Of a stretch of DNA of 64,000 nt, positions 25,003-34,027 are shown piece after piece. Position 1 is the stretch's first letter, and every line of letters begins with the position of its first letter. Origin of the DNA: Thermicanus aegyptius DSM 12793 (GTDB lineage Bacteria; Bacillota; Bacilli; Thermicanales; Thermicanaceae); assembly GCF_000510645.1 (NCBI RefSeq), contig NZ_KI783301.1, forward strand, positions 829,410-893,409, given 5' to 3'. The position numbers were made by a program, and so were the translations under genes. Under the pieces are notes generated by a model, which was given only the letters and a program-made list of their open reading frames with translations, had not been told where the DNA came from and made no database searches.

Positions 25003-25968
25003 ATGACGATTTCCGATCTCTATCGTTCTTTGGCAGCAGAATTAAATGAGGTGGAGGATGGGTTGGAGGAATCGATCGATCTGGAGATTCCCTTGCTCTA
25101 TGAGACTTCCACCCATCTTTTGAAGGCGGGAGGGAAAAGAATCCGTCCCCTCTTCGTCTTGGTTTCCGGCCAGTTCGGGGATTTCCGGAAGGAAGAGTTG
25201 ATCACCGTCGCCATTACGTTGGAGCTGATTCACATGGCCACCCTGGTCCACGATGACGTGATTGATGATGCGGCGACCCGCCGGGGAAGGGAAACGGTGA
25301 AGGCGAAGTGGGATAATAAAATTGCGGTTTATACCGGCGATTATATCTTTGCCAAGGCGCTGATGCGCATCACGGAGATTCCCGATGAGCGGGTACAGAA
25401 GATCCTCTCCCACGCCATCATGGAAATGAGCATCGGCGAGATCGAACAGCTTCATGATTTCTATCGGATCCAGGTGGGTCTTCGCCACTACCTGCGCCGG
25501 ATCAAACGGAAAACCGCCCTTCTCATCTCCATCAGCGCCGCGTTGGGCGGACTGGTTAGCGGAGCTCCCCAGGATGTGGTCCATCTTTTGCGGAGGTTCG
25601 GTTATTATGTGGGGATGGCTTTTCAGATTACCGACGATATCCTCGATTTTGTCGGAACGGAAGCGGAGTTGGGGAAACCGGCCGGCAGCGACATCCGGCA
25701 GGGGAACATTACCCTTCCCACGATCTATTCCCTAAAATCCTCTCCGGAGAGGGAGCGTCTTTCCCATTGGATTGAGGCTCAGGAACTGGAAGAGAGAATG
25801 GCGGATATCCTGACGCTGATCCGGGAAGGCGGAGGGATTGAATACAGCCGTAATCTGGCCAAACGCTACCTGGAAAAGGCAAGGGGAGTCCTGGAAAAAC
25901 TCCCTTCGATTCCGGCCAGGGAAGGACTTCATGCCATCGCCGATTTTATTGAAAAGCGGAAGTACTAA
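25003..25968 (+). CDS. hepT: Heptaprenyl diphosphate synthase component 2
   Basis: HepT is the catalytic trans-prenyltransferase subunit making heptaprenyl diphosphate from FPP and IPP. The 321-residue protein shows GGKRIRPLF, the first Asp-rich motif LVHDDVIDDAATRRG and the second ITDDILDFVG. Partner HepS lies about 3.1 kb upstream in the same gene group. A GTCAGGAG site precedes ATG 25003. Confidence 0.96.
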   Translation: MTISDLYRSLAAELNEVEDGLEESIDLEIPLLYETSTHLLKAGGKRIRPLFVLVSGQFGDFRKEELITVAITLELIHMATLVHDDVIDDAATRRGRETVKAKWDNKIAVYTGDYIFAKALMRITEIPDERVQKILSHAIMEMSIGEIEQLHDFYRIQVGLRHYLRRIKRKTALLISISAALGGLVSGAPQDVVHLLRRFGYYVGMAFQITDDILDFVGTEAELGKPAGSDIRQGNITLPTIYSLKSSPERERLSHWIEAQELEERMADILTLIREGGGIEYSRNLAKRYLEKARGVLEKLPSIPAREGLHAIADFIEKRKY

Positions 25969-26017
25969 TGGTACAATGTGGAGGGTTTTTTATGGAGATA
26001 CATAGGAGGTTGAACGG

Positions 26018-26461
26018 ATGGAACGCACCTTTGTGATGATTAAGCCCGATGGAGTTCAACGGGGACTCATCGGCGAGATCTTGTCCCGTTTCGAACGAAA
26101 GGGATTTAAATTGGTGGCCGCGAAGTTTTTCCAAGTTCCCGCATCCCTCGCGGAGAGACATTATGGAGAACATAAAGAAAAGCCTTTCTTCCCGGAATTG
26201 GTTCGATTTATTACGTCCAGCCCTGTTTTCGCCTTTGTTTTAGAGGGAAAAGATGTGGTGCGCGTGGTGCGGGAAATGATGGGAAAGACCAATCCTGCCG
26301 ACGCCCTGCCGGGCACCATCCGCGGGGATTATGGGTTAAGCATCGGCATGAACATCATCCACGGATCCGATTCGCCGGAGAGCGCAGCCCGGGAGATCTC
26401 CCTCTGGTTTAAGGAGGAAGAACTTACCTCTTATGAGAAGGACCTGGAGAAGTGGATCTAA
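26018..26461 (+). CDS. ndk: Nucleoside diphosphate kinase
   Basis: Ndk transfers gamma phosphates among NTPs and NDPs through a phosphohistidine. The 147-residue protein has [19 protein letters not shown] and the active-site histidine in [13 protein letters not shown] strong AGGAGG precedes ATG 26018. TACAAT upstream (25971-25976) may be a -10. It lies between hepT and cheR as in B. subtilis. Confidence 0.97.
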   Translation: MERTFVMIKPDGVQRGLIGEILSRFERKGFKLVAAKFFQVPASLAERHYGEHKEKPFFPELVRFITSSPVFAFVLEGKDVVRVVREMMGKTNPADALPGTIRGDYGLSIGMNIIHGSDSPESAAREISLWFKEEELTSYEKDLEKWI

Positions 26462-26488
26462 TTTTCCCTTCCCGGTCGCATAGGGTAT

Positions 26489-26514
26489 GCCCCGCCTGAC
26501 AAGGGGCTTTTTTT
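26489..26514 (+). terminator. Terminator after ndk
   Basis: GCCCC and GGGGC pair around GCCTGACAA, followed by seven T. Confidence 0.85.
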
Positions 26515-26576
26515 CTATAACCATCTCCCTTCGAGAGGAATAAAATCGATGAGGAGATTACCCTCGTTATCGATCG

Positions 26577-27416
26577 ATGGAAAAAAGGATGAATCGTAAA
26601 GGGATGGGTAGGATGGCTTTAGAACCTCATTTGCAGAGAGAACGCGATGACGACTATAAATTATTCATCACCCAAATTCGTCGGCGGTTTCATGTCGACC
26701 TTTTCCAATATAAAGAGGCACAGATGAAACGGCGCCTTACGACGCTCCGGGAGAGGAGGGGATATTCCACCTTCCAGGATTACTTTGAAGCTTTGGTTCG
26801 AAACCCGGAATTGGCCGAGGAGTTTCTCAACCGGATCACCATCAATGTGTCGGAATTCTTCCGCAATAAGGAGAGATGGAAAGATCTTGAGAGGAGCATC
26901 CTTCCCCGGATCTTTCGTGAGAATAAGGCGCCCCGCTTCTGGAGTGCCGCCTGCTCAACCGGGGAGGAGCCTTATTCCCTCGCTCTGCTCCTTACCCGTT
27001 TTCAAGCGGGCAGAGATGGAGTGATCCTAGCCACGGATATTGACGAGGTCGCTTTGGCCAAGGCGAAGGAGGGGATTTATGAAGAGAGAACGCTTAAGGA
27101 GATCGACCCCAATCTTCTTTCCCGCTATTTTCAAAAAGAAGGGGGATCGTATCGGGTTGCGCCCGAAATTCGCCGCATGGTTACTTTCCAGAAGCATGAC
27201 CTGTTGGTCGATTCCTATCCCAACGGATTTGATTTGATCCTTTGCCGGAATGTGATGATCTATTTTACCGATGAAGCGAAAGAGACCATGATCGAAAAAT
27301 TTAGCCGTTCCTTAAAAACCGGTGGCTTCCTTTTCGTAGGCAGCACCGAGCAGATTTTTAATCCGGGAAAGTTTAGCATGGAGATGGCTTCCCCCTTTAT
27401 TTATCGAAAGATATAA
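26577..27416 (+). CDS. cheR: Chemotaxis protein methyltransferase CheR
   Basis: CheR methylates glutamates of chemoreceptors using SAM. The protein has the N-terminal helical domain (LFQYKEAQMKRRLTTLRERR) and the SAM-binding domain with FWSAACSTGEEPYSLA and DLILCRNVMIYF. The annotated start ATG 26577 lacks a strong site; ATG 26613 or later ATGs preceded by GGATGGG are alternatives, so the first dozen residues are uncertain. The organism is probably motile, in line with the PilZ protein YpfA. Confidence 0.94.
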   Translation: MEKRMNRKGMGRMALEPHLQRERDDDYKLFITQIRRRFHVDLFQYKEAQMKRRLTTLRERRGYSTFQDYFEALVRNPELAEEFLNRITINVSEFFRNKERWKDLERSILPRIFRENKAPRFWSAACSTGEEPYSLALLLTRFQAGRDGVILATDIDEVALAKAKEGIYEERTLKEIDPNLLSRYFQKEGGSYRVAPEIRRMVTFQKHDLLVDSYPNGFDLILCRNVMIYFTDEAKETMIEKFSRSLKTGGFLFVGSTEQIFNPGKFSMEMASPFIYRKI

Positions 27417-27578
27417 TCTGTCGTATGCTCTCGGTTCGCCACGGAGATAAATAAAGAGACATTGAAGAAAAAGTGCGAAAAAAGATTTTCATGGATCCGT
27501 TGACAAAGAAGGCATGGAAGTCTTGAAACGAATAAAATGATGGAGGGACATAGAGATGAGAGGAGTGGAGGAAACGCG

Positions 27579-28751
27579 ATGAGATATTTAACCGCAGGGG
27601 AGTCCCACGGACCCCAGTTGACGGCCATCCTGGAAGGCGTGCCGAGCCACCTGTCCCTCATGGCGGAGAAGGTGAATGAAGAACTGGCCCGCAGGCAGAA
27701 GGGATACGGGAGAGGGCGGCGGATGCAGATCGAAAAGGATCAGGTGAAGTTTCTCTCAGGCGTGCGGCATGGGTATACCACCGGCGCCCCCATCACGTTG
27801 GTGGTGGAAAATAAGGATTTTTCCCATTGGCAGAAGGTAATGGCTGCCGAGCCGGTTCCGGAAGAGGAAGAGTATCATGAGAGGACCGTCACCCGGCCCC
27901 GTCCCGGCCATGCGGATCTTAACGGGGCGATTAAATATGGCCATCGGGACATCCGGAATGTGCTGGAGCGTTCCAGCGCCCGGGAGACCACTATCCGGGT
28001 CGCCGTGGGGGCGGTGGCAAAAGCTCTCTTGCAAGAGGTGGGCATCGAGATGGCCGGGCATGTGGTGATGATCGGCGGGGTGAAGGGGGAGGCGGATCCT
28101 GCCCGCTATACCCTAGAGGAAATCCGCCGCATCACCGAAGCTTCGCCGGTTCGCTGCCTCGACCCCGAGGCGGAGAAGAGGATGATGGCCCGCATTGATG
28201 AGGCGAAGGAGAATGGGGACACGGTGGGGGGCATCGTGGAGGTGATCGTCTCCGGCGTCCCCATCGGTTTGGGGAGCCATGTCCAATGGGACCGGAAATT
28301 GGACGGGAGGCTCGCCCAGGCGATTTTAAGCATCCAGGCGTTTAAGGGGGTGGAGATCGGCATCGGTTTTGAAGCGGCTCACCTTCCCGGCTCCCAGGTT
28401 CATGATGAGATCCTCCATGATCCGGAGAAAGGGTATACGAGGCGTACCAACCGGGCCGGCGGCATCGAAGGGGGGATGTCTACGGGCATGCCCATCGTGG
28501 TCCGCGGGGTGATGAAACCGATCCCCACCCTGTATAAACCCTTGCAAAGCGTCGACATCCTGACGAAGGAGGCTTTCGCCGCATCGGTGGAGCGCTCCGA
28601 TGCTTGCGCCGTCCCCGCCGCTTCCGTCGTGGCGGAAAGCGTCGTCGCCTTTGAGATCGCGCGTGCTCTTTGTGAGAAGTTCCCCTGCGACCGTCTGGAA
28701 GAGCTGCAGGAAGCGGTGAAGCGGTACCGGGAATACTGCCGAAACTTTTAA
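27579..28751 (+). CDS. aroC: Chorismate synthase
   Basis: AroC converts EPSP to chorismate, with reduced FMN. The 390-residue protein starts at ATG 27579 behind AGTGGAGG and carries [50 protein letters not shown] and SSARET motifs. Chorismate is the substrate of MqnA encoded 3 kb upstream, so the region joins shikimate end-steps with menaquinone synthesis. Confidence 0.97.
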   Translation: MRYLTAGESHGPQLTAILEGVPSHLSLMAEKVNEELARRQKGYGRGRRMQIEKDQVKFLSGVRHGYTTGAPITLVVENKDFSHWQKVMAAEPVPEEEEYHERTVTRPRPGHADLNGAIKYGHRDIRNVLERSSARETTIRVAVGAVAKALLQEVGIEMAGHVVMIGGVKGEADPARYTLEEIRRITEASPVRCLDPEAEKRMMARIDEAKENGDTVGGIVEVIVSGVPIGLGSHVQWDRKLDGRLAQAILSIQAFKGVEIGIGFEAAHLPGSQVHDEILHDPEKGYTRRTNRAGGIEGGMSTGMPIVVRGVMKPIPTLYKPLQSVDILTKEAFAASVERSDACAVPAASVVAESVVAFEIARALCEKFPCDRLEELQEAVKRYREYCRNF

Positions 28752-28809
28752 GGGAATAACGGGGTGAACCGCCTCTTCCGCTCACGGATCGGTTATTCCG
28801 TCTTTTTTT
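28752..28809 (+). terminator. Long-stem terminator between aroC and aroB
   Basis: GGAATAAC (28753-28760) pairs with GTTATTCC (28792-28799), with a 31-base interior that can fold further, followed by GTCTTTTTTT. Confidence 0.7.
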
Positions 28810-28877
28810 GACCGGAAGATGCGTCAGATGATATAGGGCAGCATGTTCAAAAGGACTTTTTTTGGGGAGGGAAGAGG

Positions 28878-29963
28878 ATGAAGGAACTTTGGGTCGAACT
28901 AGGCCCGCAGCGCTATCCCATTCGCGTGGAGAGAGGACTTCTTCATCATGTGGGGGAATGGCTTCTTAAGGATGAACGGATAAAGGGGAAGAAAGCCTTT
29001 TTACTGAGCGAGATCCGGGTTGCGGAACATTATCTGGAACCGGTAAGATCTTCCCTGGAACGGGCCGGAATTGAGGTTTATACGAAGGTCGTTTCCGCCG
29101 GGGAAGCGTCGAAAAGCTTGACACAGGTGGAGGAAATCGTGGGTGCCATGCTTACGGCCGGCATTGACCGATCTTCCCTCCTCCTCGCCTTGGGAGGCGG
29201 CGTGATCGGGGACTTGGGAGGCTTCATCGCCTCCGTCTACATGCGGGGCATTCCCTTCATAGGACTCCCCACTACCATCCTCGCCCACGACAGCAGCATC
29301 GGCGGAAAGGTGGCGGTCAACCACCCCCTGGCGAAGAACAGCATCGGTTCTTTTTACCACCCCTTGGCCGTCTACTATGACCCAGGCACCTTTGCTACCC
29401 TGCCCATGCGGGAGGTGAAGTCCGGTTTGGCCGAGGTGGTGAAACACGCCCTCCTTGCCGGGAAGGAATTCTTCTATTGGCTTCGTGCCCACAGCGATGC
29501 CCTTCTCTCCCTGGACGGGGAGGAGATGGGGGAAGCCCTAATTCGGGGGATGAGGGTGAAGGTGAGGATCGTCGAGGCAGACGAGCGGGAAACAGCAGGC
29601 GTTCGGGAGCTTCTGAATCTAGGGCACACCATCGGCCATGCGGTGGAAGCGGCCGCCGGCTACGGGGAAGTCCTCCACGGTGAGGCGGTGGCCATCGGTC
29701 TCGTCCAAGAGGGACGCATCGCGAGAGGTCGGGGACTTCTGTCCGAAGAAGAACTGAATGAAATCAAAGACCTCCTTCTCTCCTTCGGCTTGCCGACGGA
29801 ACTTCCCTCCGAAATGAGGATGGAGGAACTCCTCCCCTACATGTATCGAGACAAAAAAAATCGGGACGGCAAGATCCGCATGGCGCTCCTTCAGGGCATC
29901 GGAACGGCGAAGGGAATGGAAGTGACGGAAGAGGAGATCCTCGCTCTTGACCAAACAAAATAA
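28878..29963 (+). CDS. aroB: 3-dehydroquinate synthase
   Basis: AroB closes DAHP into 3-dehydroquinate in an NAD- and metal-dependent reaction. The 361-residue protein shows GGGVIGDLGGFIASVYMRG, the TTILAHDSS region, and metal ligands in LNLGHTIGHAVEA and LHGEAVAIG. AGGAAGAGG precedes ATG 28878. B. subtilis has aroH and then trpE next; neither follows here. Confidence 0.97.
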   Translation: MKELWVELGPQRYPIRVERGLLHHVGEWLLKDERIKGKKAFLLSEIRVAEHYLEPVRSSLERAGIEVYTKVVSAGEASKSLTQVEEIVGAMLTAGIDRSSLLLALGGGVIGDLGGFIASVYMRGIPFIGLPTTILAHDSSIGGKVAVNHPLAKNSIGSFYHPLAVYYDPGTFATLPMREVKSGLAEVVKHALLAGKEFFYWLRAHSDALLSLDGEEMGEALIRGMRVKVRIVEADERETAGVRELLNLGHTIGHAVEAAAGYGEVLHGEAVAIGLVQEGRIARGRGLLSEEELNEIKDLLLSFGLPTELPSEMRMEELLPYMYRDKKNRDGKIRMALLQGIGTAKGMEVTEEEILALDQTK

Positions 29964-30002
29964 TGCGTTCGGTTGGATCGATCGTGATCACGAAGATGGG
30001 TT

Positions 30003-30041
30003 CATCCCCACCCTGCAAATCTGCAAGGTGGGGATGATTTT
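30003..30041 (+). terminator. Terminator after aroB (bidirectional)
   Basis: CATCCCCACC (30003-30012) pairs perfectly with GGTGGGGATG (30027-30036), followed by ATTTTA. It also could stop minus-strand transcription leaving the LysE gene. Confidence 0.85.
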
Positions 30042-30201
30042 ACGCAACCACATTCGCTTGAATAACAATGGTTTAGGGTGTGTACTTTTTACATTGGATA
30101 TGGTGCGATAATGAGGTCCTACCTTTTTAGTATGGAACCGGAAGATGTTCCGGAAAATGGCGAAGGATGCTAAAAGGAAAAAGAAAAACCGGACCGATCG
30201 T

Positions 30202-30825
30202 TCAAGGGTTGAATAGAGAAGTTCCCATATAACCTGCCGCTCCCCACATCACCAACGCGGAAATTTTGTTAAATATCCTCATGAAACGACCCGTTTGATC
30301 CAACTCGCCTGTGAATCTTCCCACCGCCGCCAATCCTGTAAACCATATCCAAGAAACCAGAATAGAGGCGAGGGTAAAAGCCACTTTTTCCACACCATCG
30401 TACTGAAGGGAACTGGTCCCGATCACTCCGACCGTATCCATGATCGCATGGGGATTTAGGAGAGAGACCGATGCGGCAAAGGCAATTTGTTTGCGGGGAG
30501 TGAAGATCTCTGCCGCCTTTTTCTTTTCTTCGTCATGTCCAGGGATACTCCGCCAAGTGGTCCATCCCATATAGGACAAAAACAGAATGCCGGCACTTAA
30601 GAGAATCGTTTTGAACAAAAAAGAACTCAGGACAACAAAAGAGACGCCGAGTACCGCAAGGGTAATTAAAAGTGTATCGCATAATGAGGCGGTCAGAACG
30701 ACCGGTAGGGCATGGATGAAACGTTTCTGCAGAGCCCCTTGATTAAAAACAAAGACATTTTGAACACCGAGGGGTAGTATAAGTCCAAACGCCAATATAA
30801 ACCCGTGTGTAAAGGCGGCTGCCAT
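30202..30825 (-). CDS. LysE/ArgO-family amino acid exporter
   Basis: The 207-residue protein has six hydrophobic segments and the LysE start FILAFGLILPLGVQNVFVFNQG, very like ArgO/LysE. Other family features are LSYMGW and LLNPHAIMDT. ATG 30825 follows AGGAGGAACAGAA on the minus strand. It is transcribed divergently from a MocR-type regulator, with shared direct repeats between them, so regulation by that protein in response to an amino compound is likely. Export of arginine or lysine is inferred from family. Confidence 0.9.
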   Translation of the reverse strand: MAAAFTHGFILAFGLILPLGVQNVFVFNQGALQKRFIHALPVVLTASLCDTLLITLAVLGVSFVVLSSFLFKTILLSAGILFLSYMGWTTWRSIPGHDEEKKKAAEIFTPRKQIAFAASVSLLNPHAIMDTVGVIGTSSLQYDGVEKVAFTLASILVSWIWFTGLAAVGRFTGELDQTGRFMRIFNKISALVMWGAAGYMGTSLFNP

Positions 30826-30888
30826 TTCTGTTCCTCCTCTTTGAATCATGTTATATATACCATAATACTTAGGCCCCGGCCACTGTCT

Positions 30889-30923
30889 CCAACCAAATTG
30901 GATGGATTTTAACCCAACCAAAT
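30889..30923. promoter_or_regulatory. Direct repeats between LysE and MocR genes
   Basis: CCAACCAAAT occurs at 30889-30898 and 30914-30923, 25 bases apart, with a partial inverted copy (TTGGATGG) between. MocR/PdxR regulators usually bind such paired direct repeats. A TACAAT -10 candidate for the regulator gene lies at about 30926-30931. Confidence 0.5.
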
Positions 30924-30965
30924 CATACAATACGTTTAAAGCAAATGAGCGAGGATGGCTGACGC

Positions 30966-32444
30966 ATGGTTCAACTGGATTGGAAACCCGACAAATCATC
31001 GCCGATTCCTATTTACTTGCAGATCAAAAAATATATCAAAGACAAAATTGAAACCGGAGAATGGCCGGTAGGCAGCAAAATTCCTACGCAACGGGCCTTA
31101 GCTGAAGGATGGAAAGTGAACCGCAGCACGATCGTTACGGCGGTTGAAGAGTTGATCGCAGAGGGGTTGCTGGAAGGTAAAAGAGGAAGCGGGACGAGGA
31201 TTATCAATAATACGTGGTCCTTAATGACTTCCACTCCGCCCCCTGACTGGAACTCGTATGTTAAATCAGGAATCCATCAACCGAACTTTCCCACGATACG
31301 GGAAATCAACAAAGCGGAGTTTTATCCCCATATCATCCGATTGGGGACGGGAGAACTTTCCCCCGATTTATTCCCTCGTGCGATGATGAAAAACGTGTTT
31401 GATCGGTTGTCGGATCACATCGGTTCGCTTGGTTATGAAGAGCCGAAAGGGTTGCTTTATTTGCGAGAGCAACTGGGCAAGTATCTGAAAACATTTGGGA
31501 TCGACGTCTCCCCTTCCTCCATTTTGATTGTTTCAGGGGCGCTGCAGGCATTGCAGCTGATTTCCATCGGTTTATTGCAAAGGGGATCTACGATCTTTTT
31601 GGAAAAGCCCTCCTATCTGTATTCTCTCAATCTGTTTCAATCCGCCGGGATGAGATTATTCGGCCTGCCTATGGATGGGAACGGGATTCAAACGAACATG
31701 ATCCCGGAACAAAAAAAGAAACGTAACGCAGCATTGCTCTATACGATCCCTACCTTCCATAATCCAACAGGAATCTTGATGTCCGAGGAGAGACGAAAGG
31801 AGCTGCTGGAGATATGCCGGCAGGAGCGGCTGCCGATCATCGAAGATGACGTGTATCGTGAGTTGTGGCTTGACTCCCCGCCCCCTCCTCCTTTGAAATC
31901 CACCGATCCTAACGGCCTTGTTTTGTATCTGGGCAGCATGTCCAAAACATTGAGCCCAGGGCTTCGAATCGGTTGGGTCGTTGGTCCTGAACCGGTCATT
32001 GATCGGTTGGCGGATCTTAAAATGCAGACGGATTATGGTTCCAGTTCTTTATCTCAGTGGGTCGTCGCGGAATGGCTATCAAGCGGGCTCTATCATCACC
32101 ATCTAGAAAAGGTTCGGGAAAATTTGAAAGTCCGGAGAGAAATCATGTTGGATGCATTAGAAAAACATTTTTCGGATATAGCTGCGTGGACCGTCCCAAA
32201 GGGAGGTTTTTATGTTTGGCTAGGTTTGCGACTTTCTCTTTCCTTGCGAGAACTGTTTGAAAAAGCTCTACAGGAGAAAATTTTATTGAATCCTGGGAAT
32301 ATCTACGATCAACATGCCGGGCAGTATCTTCGGATTTCTTACGCTTATGCTTCCCCAGCCGACTTGGAAAAAGGAATCGTCCGTCTTTCGGAACTGATTC
32401 GACAGTTATCTCGCAACACCGCGTCGAGAGAAAACCGGGTATGA
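30966..32444 (+). CDS. MocR/PdxR-type regulator (GntR HTH fused to aminotransferase)
   Basis: The 492-residue protein joins an N-terminal GntR winged helix (SPIPIYLQIKKYIKDKIETG ..., residues 10-75) to a fold-type I aminotransferase domain. The PLP-binding lysine is in GSMSKTLSPGLRIGWV and the phosphate-ring Asp/Tyr in IEDDVYRE. Such regulators sense PLP, GABA, or amino acids bound as PLP adducts. Divergence from a LysE exporter suggests it controls that gene. It is not a stand-alone aminotransferase. Confidence 0.92.
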   Translation: MVQLDWKPDKSSPIPIYLQIKKYIKDKIETGEWPVGSKIPTQRALAEGWKVNRSTIVTAVEELIAEGLLEGKRGSGTRIINNTWSLMTSTPPPDWNSYVKSGIHQPNFPTIREINKAEFYPHIIRLGTGELSPDLFPRAMMKNVFDRLSDHIGSLGYEEPKGLLYLREQLGKYLKTFGIDVSPSSILIVSGALQALQLISIGLLQRGSTIFLEKPSYLYSLNLFQSAGMRLFGLPMDGNGIQTNMIPEQKKKRNAALLYTIPTFHNPTGILMSEERRKELLEICRQERLPIIEDDVYRELWLDSPPPPPLKSTDPNGLVLYLGSMSKTLSPGLRIGWVVGPEPVIDRLADLKMQTDYGSSSLSQWVVAEWLSSGLYHHHLEKVRENLKVRREIMLDALEKHFSDIAAWTVPKGGFYVWLGLRLSLSLRELFEKALQEKILLNPGNIYDQHAGQYLRISYAYASPADLEKGIVRLSELIRQLSRNTASRENRV

Positions 32445-32586
32445 CGGTCGACTCTATTTTCTCATTCCGTTTTCATTACAAACCTTTATTGATGGAGAAA
32501 AGGAATATTGGTACCATAGTAGTGAAATTGACAATATGGAGATTGAGATCAACTGAAGAGCGGGGTAAATGAGGGGGTTGGAGGGA

Positions 32587-32614
32587 TTCAAAATAAACGG
32601 AGACAGGGTATAAT
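32587..32614 (+). promoter_or_regulatory. Promoter for lipoprotein gene
   Basis: TTCAAA (32587-32592) and a consensus TATAAT (32609-32614) are 16 bases apart. Confidence 0.5.
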
Positions 32615-32645
32615 TTGATCATTTTGTGGAGAGGGGAGAAAATGA

Positions 32646-33128
32646 ATGAAACGATCGCTGGCCATTGTACTCGGACTGCTTCTGTTGTTCAGTACTGCAG
32701 CTTGCTCAAACGTAGCCGGTGAACAAATTGTCCAAACGGGCCTCTATCAAATTTCTGTTCCCAAAGACTGGGGAGCGGAGAAACTTGAAGGGAACATGCT
32801 TTTATTTAAGCAAGATAATGGAAAGATCGGTGGGTTGGATATCCTGGGCTATGATCCCGATCAACCTCTCTCCCAATTGGAACCTAATCATTCAGAAGTT
32901 TTGGAATCAAAAAAACTTGAAGGATTCTTCACGGAGGTGCTGAAGGAAAAACTAAAAATCATTCCTCCTGCCGCTTCGGGCGCACCATCGGCGACAGAGG
33001 AAATCCACCTGTTTTTTATCATGAAGGAGCAAAAAAACGCCTATGACCTGTATTTTGATACCTCCCGTGTTGATGAACAGACCGCTTTAACGATTGCTAA
33101 GAGTTTCAAATTGGCTCAAAATCCTTAG
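32646..33128 (+). CDS. Hypothetical lipoprotein, 160 residues
   Basis: The signal peptide ends in LFSTAACS with the lipid Cys near residue 20. The mature part starts with YQISVPKDWGAEK and ends SLTIAKSFKLAQNP-like, the layout of PsbP/DUF4367-like or stress lipoproteins, but I see no decisive motif. It has its own promoter and terminator and so is monocistronic. Function unknown. Confidence 0.78.
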   Translation: MKRSLAIVLGLLLLFSTAACSNVAGEQIVQTGLYQISVPKDWGAEKLEGNMLLFKQDNGKIGGLDILGYDPDQPLSQLEPNHSEVLESKKLEGFFTEVLKEKLKIIPPAASGAPSATEEIHLFFIMKEQKNAYDLYFDTSRVDEQTALTIAKSFKLAQNP

Positions 33129-33202
33129 TAATATGGTCCTGTTACGATAATGTGCAAACCGGTACTGTTCGCAGAGGATGGAATGAAGAGAGCAAAGTCA
33201 AT

Positions 33203-33236
33203 GCTTACCCTTATCTCATAGGGGTAAGCCTTTTTT
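33203..33236 (+). terminator. Terminator after lipoprotein gene
   Basis: GCTTACCC (33203-33210) pairs with GGGTAAGC (33222-33229), followed by CTTTTTT. Confidence 0.88.
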
Positions 33237-33323
33237 ATGGAGCCATCCAACCATGAGGATAGGCATCATCATGGCAGCAAGAAGAGAACAGGGTTTCCAG
33301 CCTGGCTCGTTCGGAACAAAGCA

Positions 33324-33380
33324 TTGACAAAAATACTAACCCGTTATATATTTTTCGTGTCGAAAAAATACTAACTCGTT
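33324..33380 (+). promoter_or_regulatory. PadR promoter with direct-repeat operator
   Basis: TTGACA (33324-33329) and TATATT (33347-33352) are 17 bases apart. The 16-base word AAAATACTAACCCGTT ends at 33345 inside the spacer and is repeated almost exactly (CTCGTT for CCCGTT) ending at 33380, just before the ribosome site. One copy covers the promoter spacer, so binding would block transcription. Autoregulation by the PadR protein is inferred. Confidence 0.6.
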
Positions 33381-33391
33381 GAGGGATTTTT

Positions 33392-34027
33392 ATGTCGGTT
33401 CGCAATGCGTTATTGGGACTGATCCGTCAAAAACCTCGTCATGGATATGAACTATTGACCGCCTTCACCGCCCTGGTCGGTGGGGAGAAGAACTGGGAGG
33501 TAAAGCCGGCTCAGATCTACATGACCCTAAACCGGCTGAACCAGGCCGGTCTAATCCATATAGAAAGGGTGGAACAGGAGGGCGGCACGGAGAAGCAGAT
33601 CTATGCCATCACCGGGAAGGGGGAGGCTGAGCTTAAGAAATGGCTCGTAGAGCCTGTGAAAACCACCTATCGCAGGGACGAGTTTTTCCTCAAATGGATG
33701 ATCAGCCTCGCCCTGGAAGACGGGGATCCTGTCCGGCTCCTCTACCTTCAGCGGGCCAGTCTCTATAAGGAGCTGCACAAGTTAAACCAGGAGAAGATGA
33801 AGGCAAATCCCGGCACGGAGTTGGCCCATGTTCTACTCCTTGACCAGGCTATCATGCACACCGAAGCCGATCTCAGGTGGCTTGATATGATCGAAGCGAG
33901 GTTGGATGAAATAAAACGGCAGCCCCTCCCCGAGGGAGAGCCAAGATCCCCCGAGGGAGAGCCAAGATCCAGGGGCAGGCCCGCCAAAGTGAGGGAGGAG
34001 ATCCAACCGGACGATCCGGGAGGATAG
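33392..34027 (+). CDS. PadR family transcriptional regulator
   Basis: The N-terminal winged helix (LLGLIRQKPRHGYELLTAF ..., PAQIYMTLNRLNQAGLI) is typical of PadR. The C-terminal dimer helix (RRDEFFLKWMISLAL) places it in the larger PadR-s2/VirR-like subgroup. A tail of about 30 residues contains a perfect 7-residue duplication PEGEPRS PEGEPRS. It lies upstream of an ABC exporter, the usual target for PadR repressors, though 490 bases separate them. Confidence 0.9.
   Translation: MSVRNALLGLIRQKPRHGYELLTAFTALVGGEKNWEVKPAQIYMTLNRLNQAGLIHIERVEQEGGTEKQIYAITGKGEAELKKWLVEPVKTTYRRDEFFLKWMISLALEDGDPVRLLYLQRASLYKELHKLNQEKMKANPGTELAHVLLLDQAIMHTEADLRWLDMIEARLDEIKRQPLPEGEPRSPEGEPRSRGRPAKVREEIQPDDPGG
33929..33970 (+). 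repeat. 21-base perfect tandem duplication in PadR gene
   Basis: Bases 33929-33949 are repeated exactly at 33950-33970. The unit is in frame, adding seven residues (PEGEPRS) to the C-terminal tail. It is probably a recent slippage event and could vary between strains. Confidence 0.9.
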
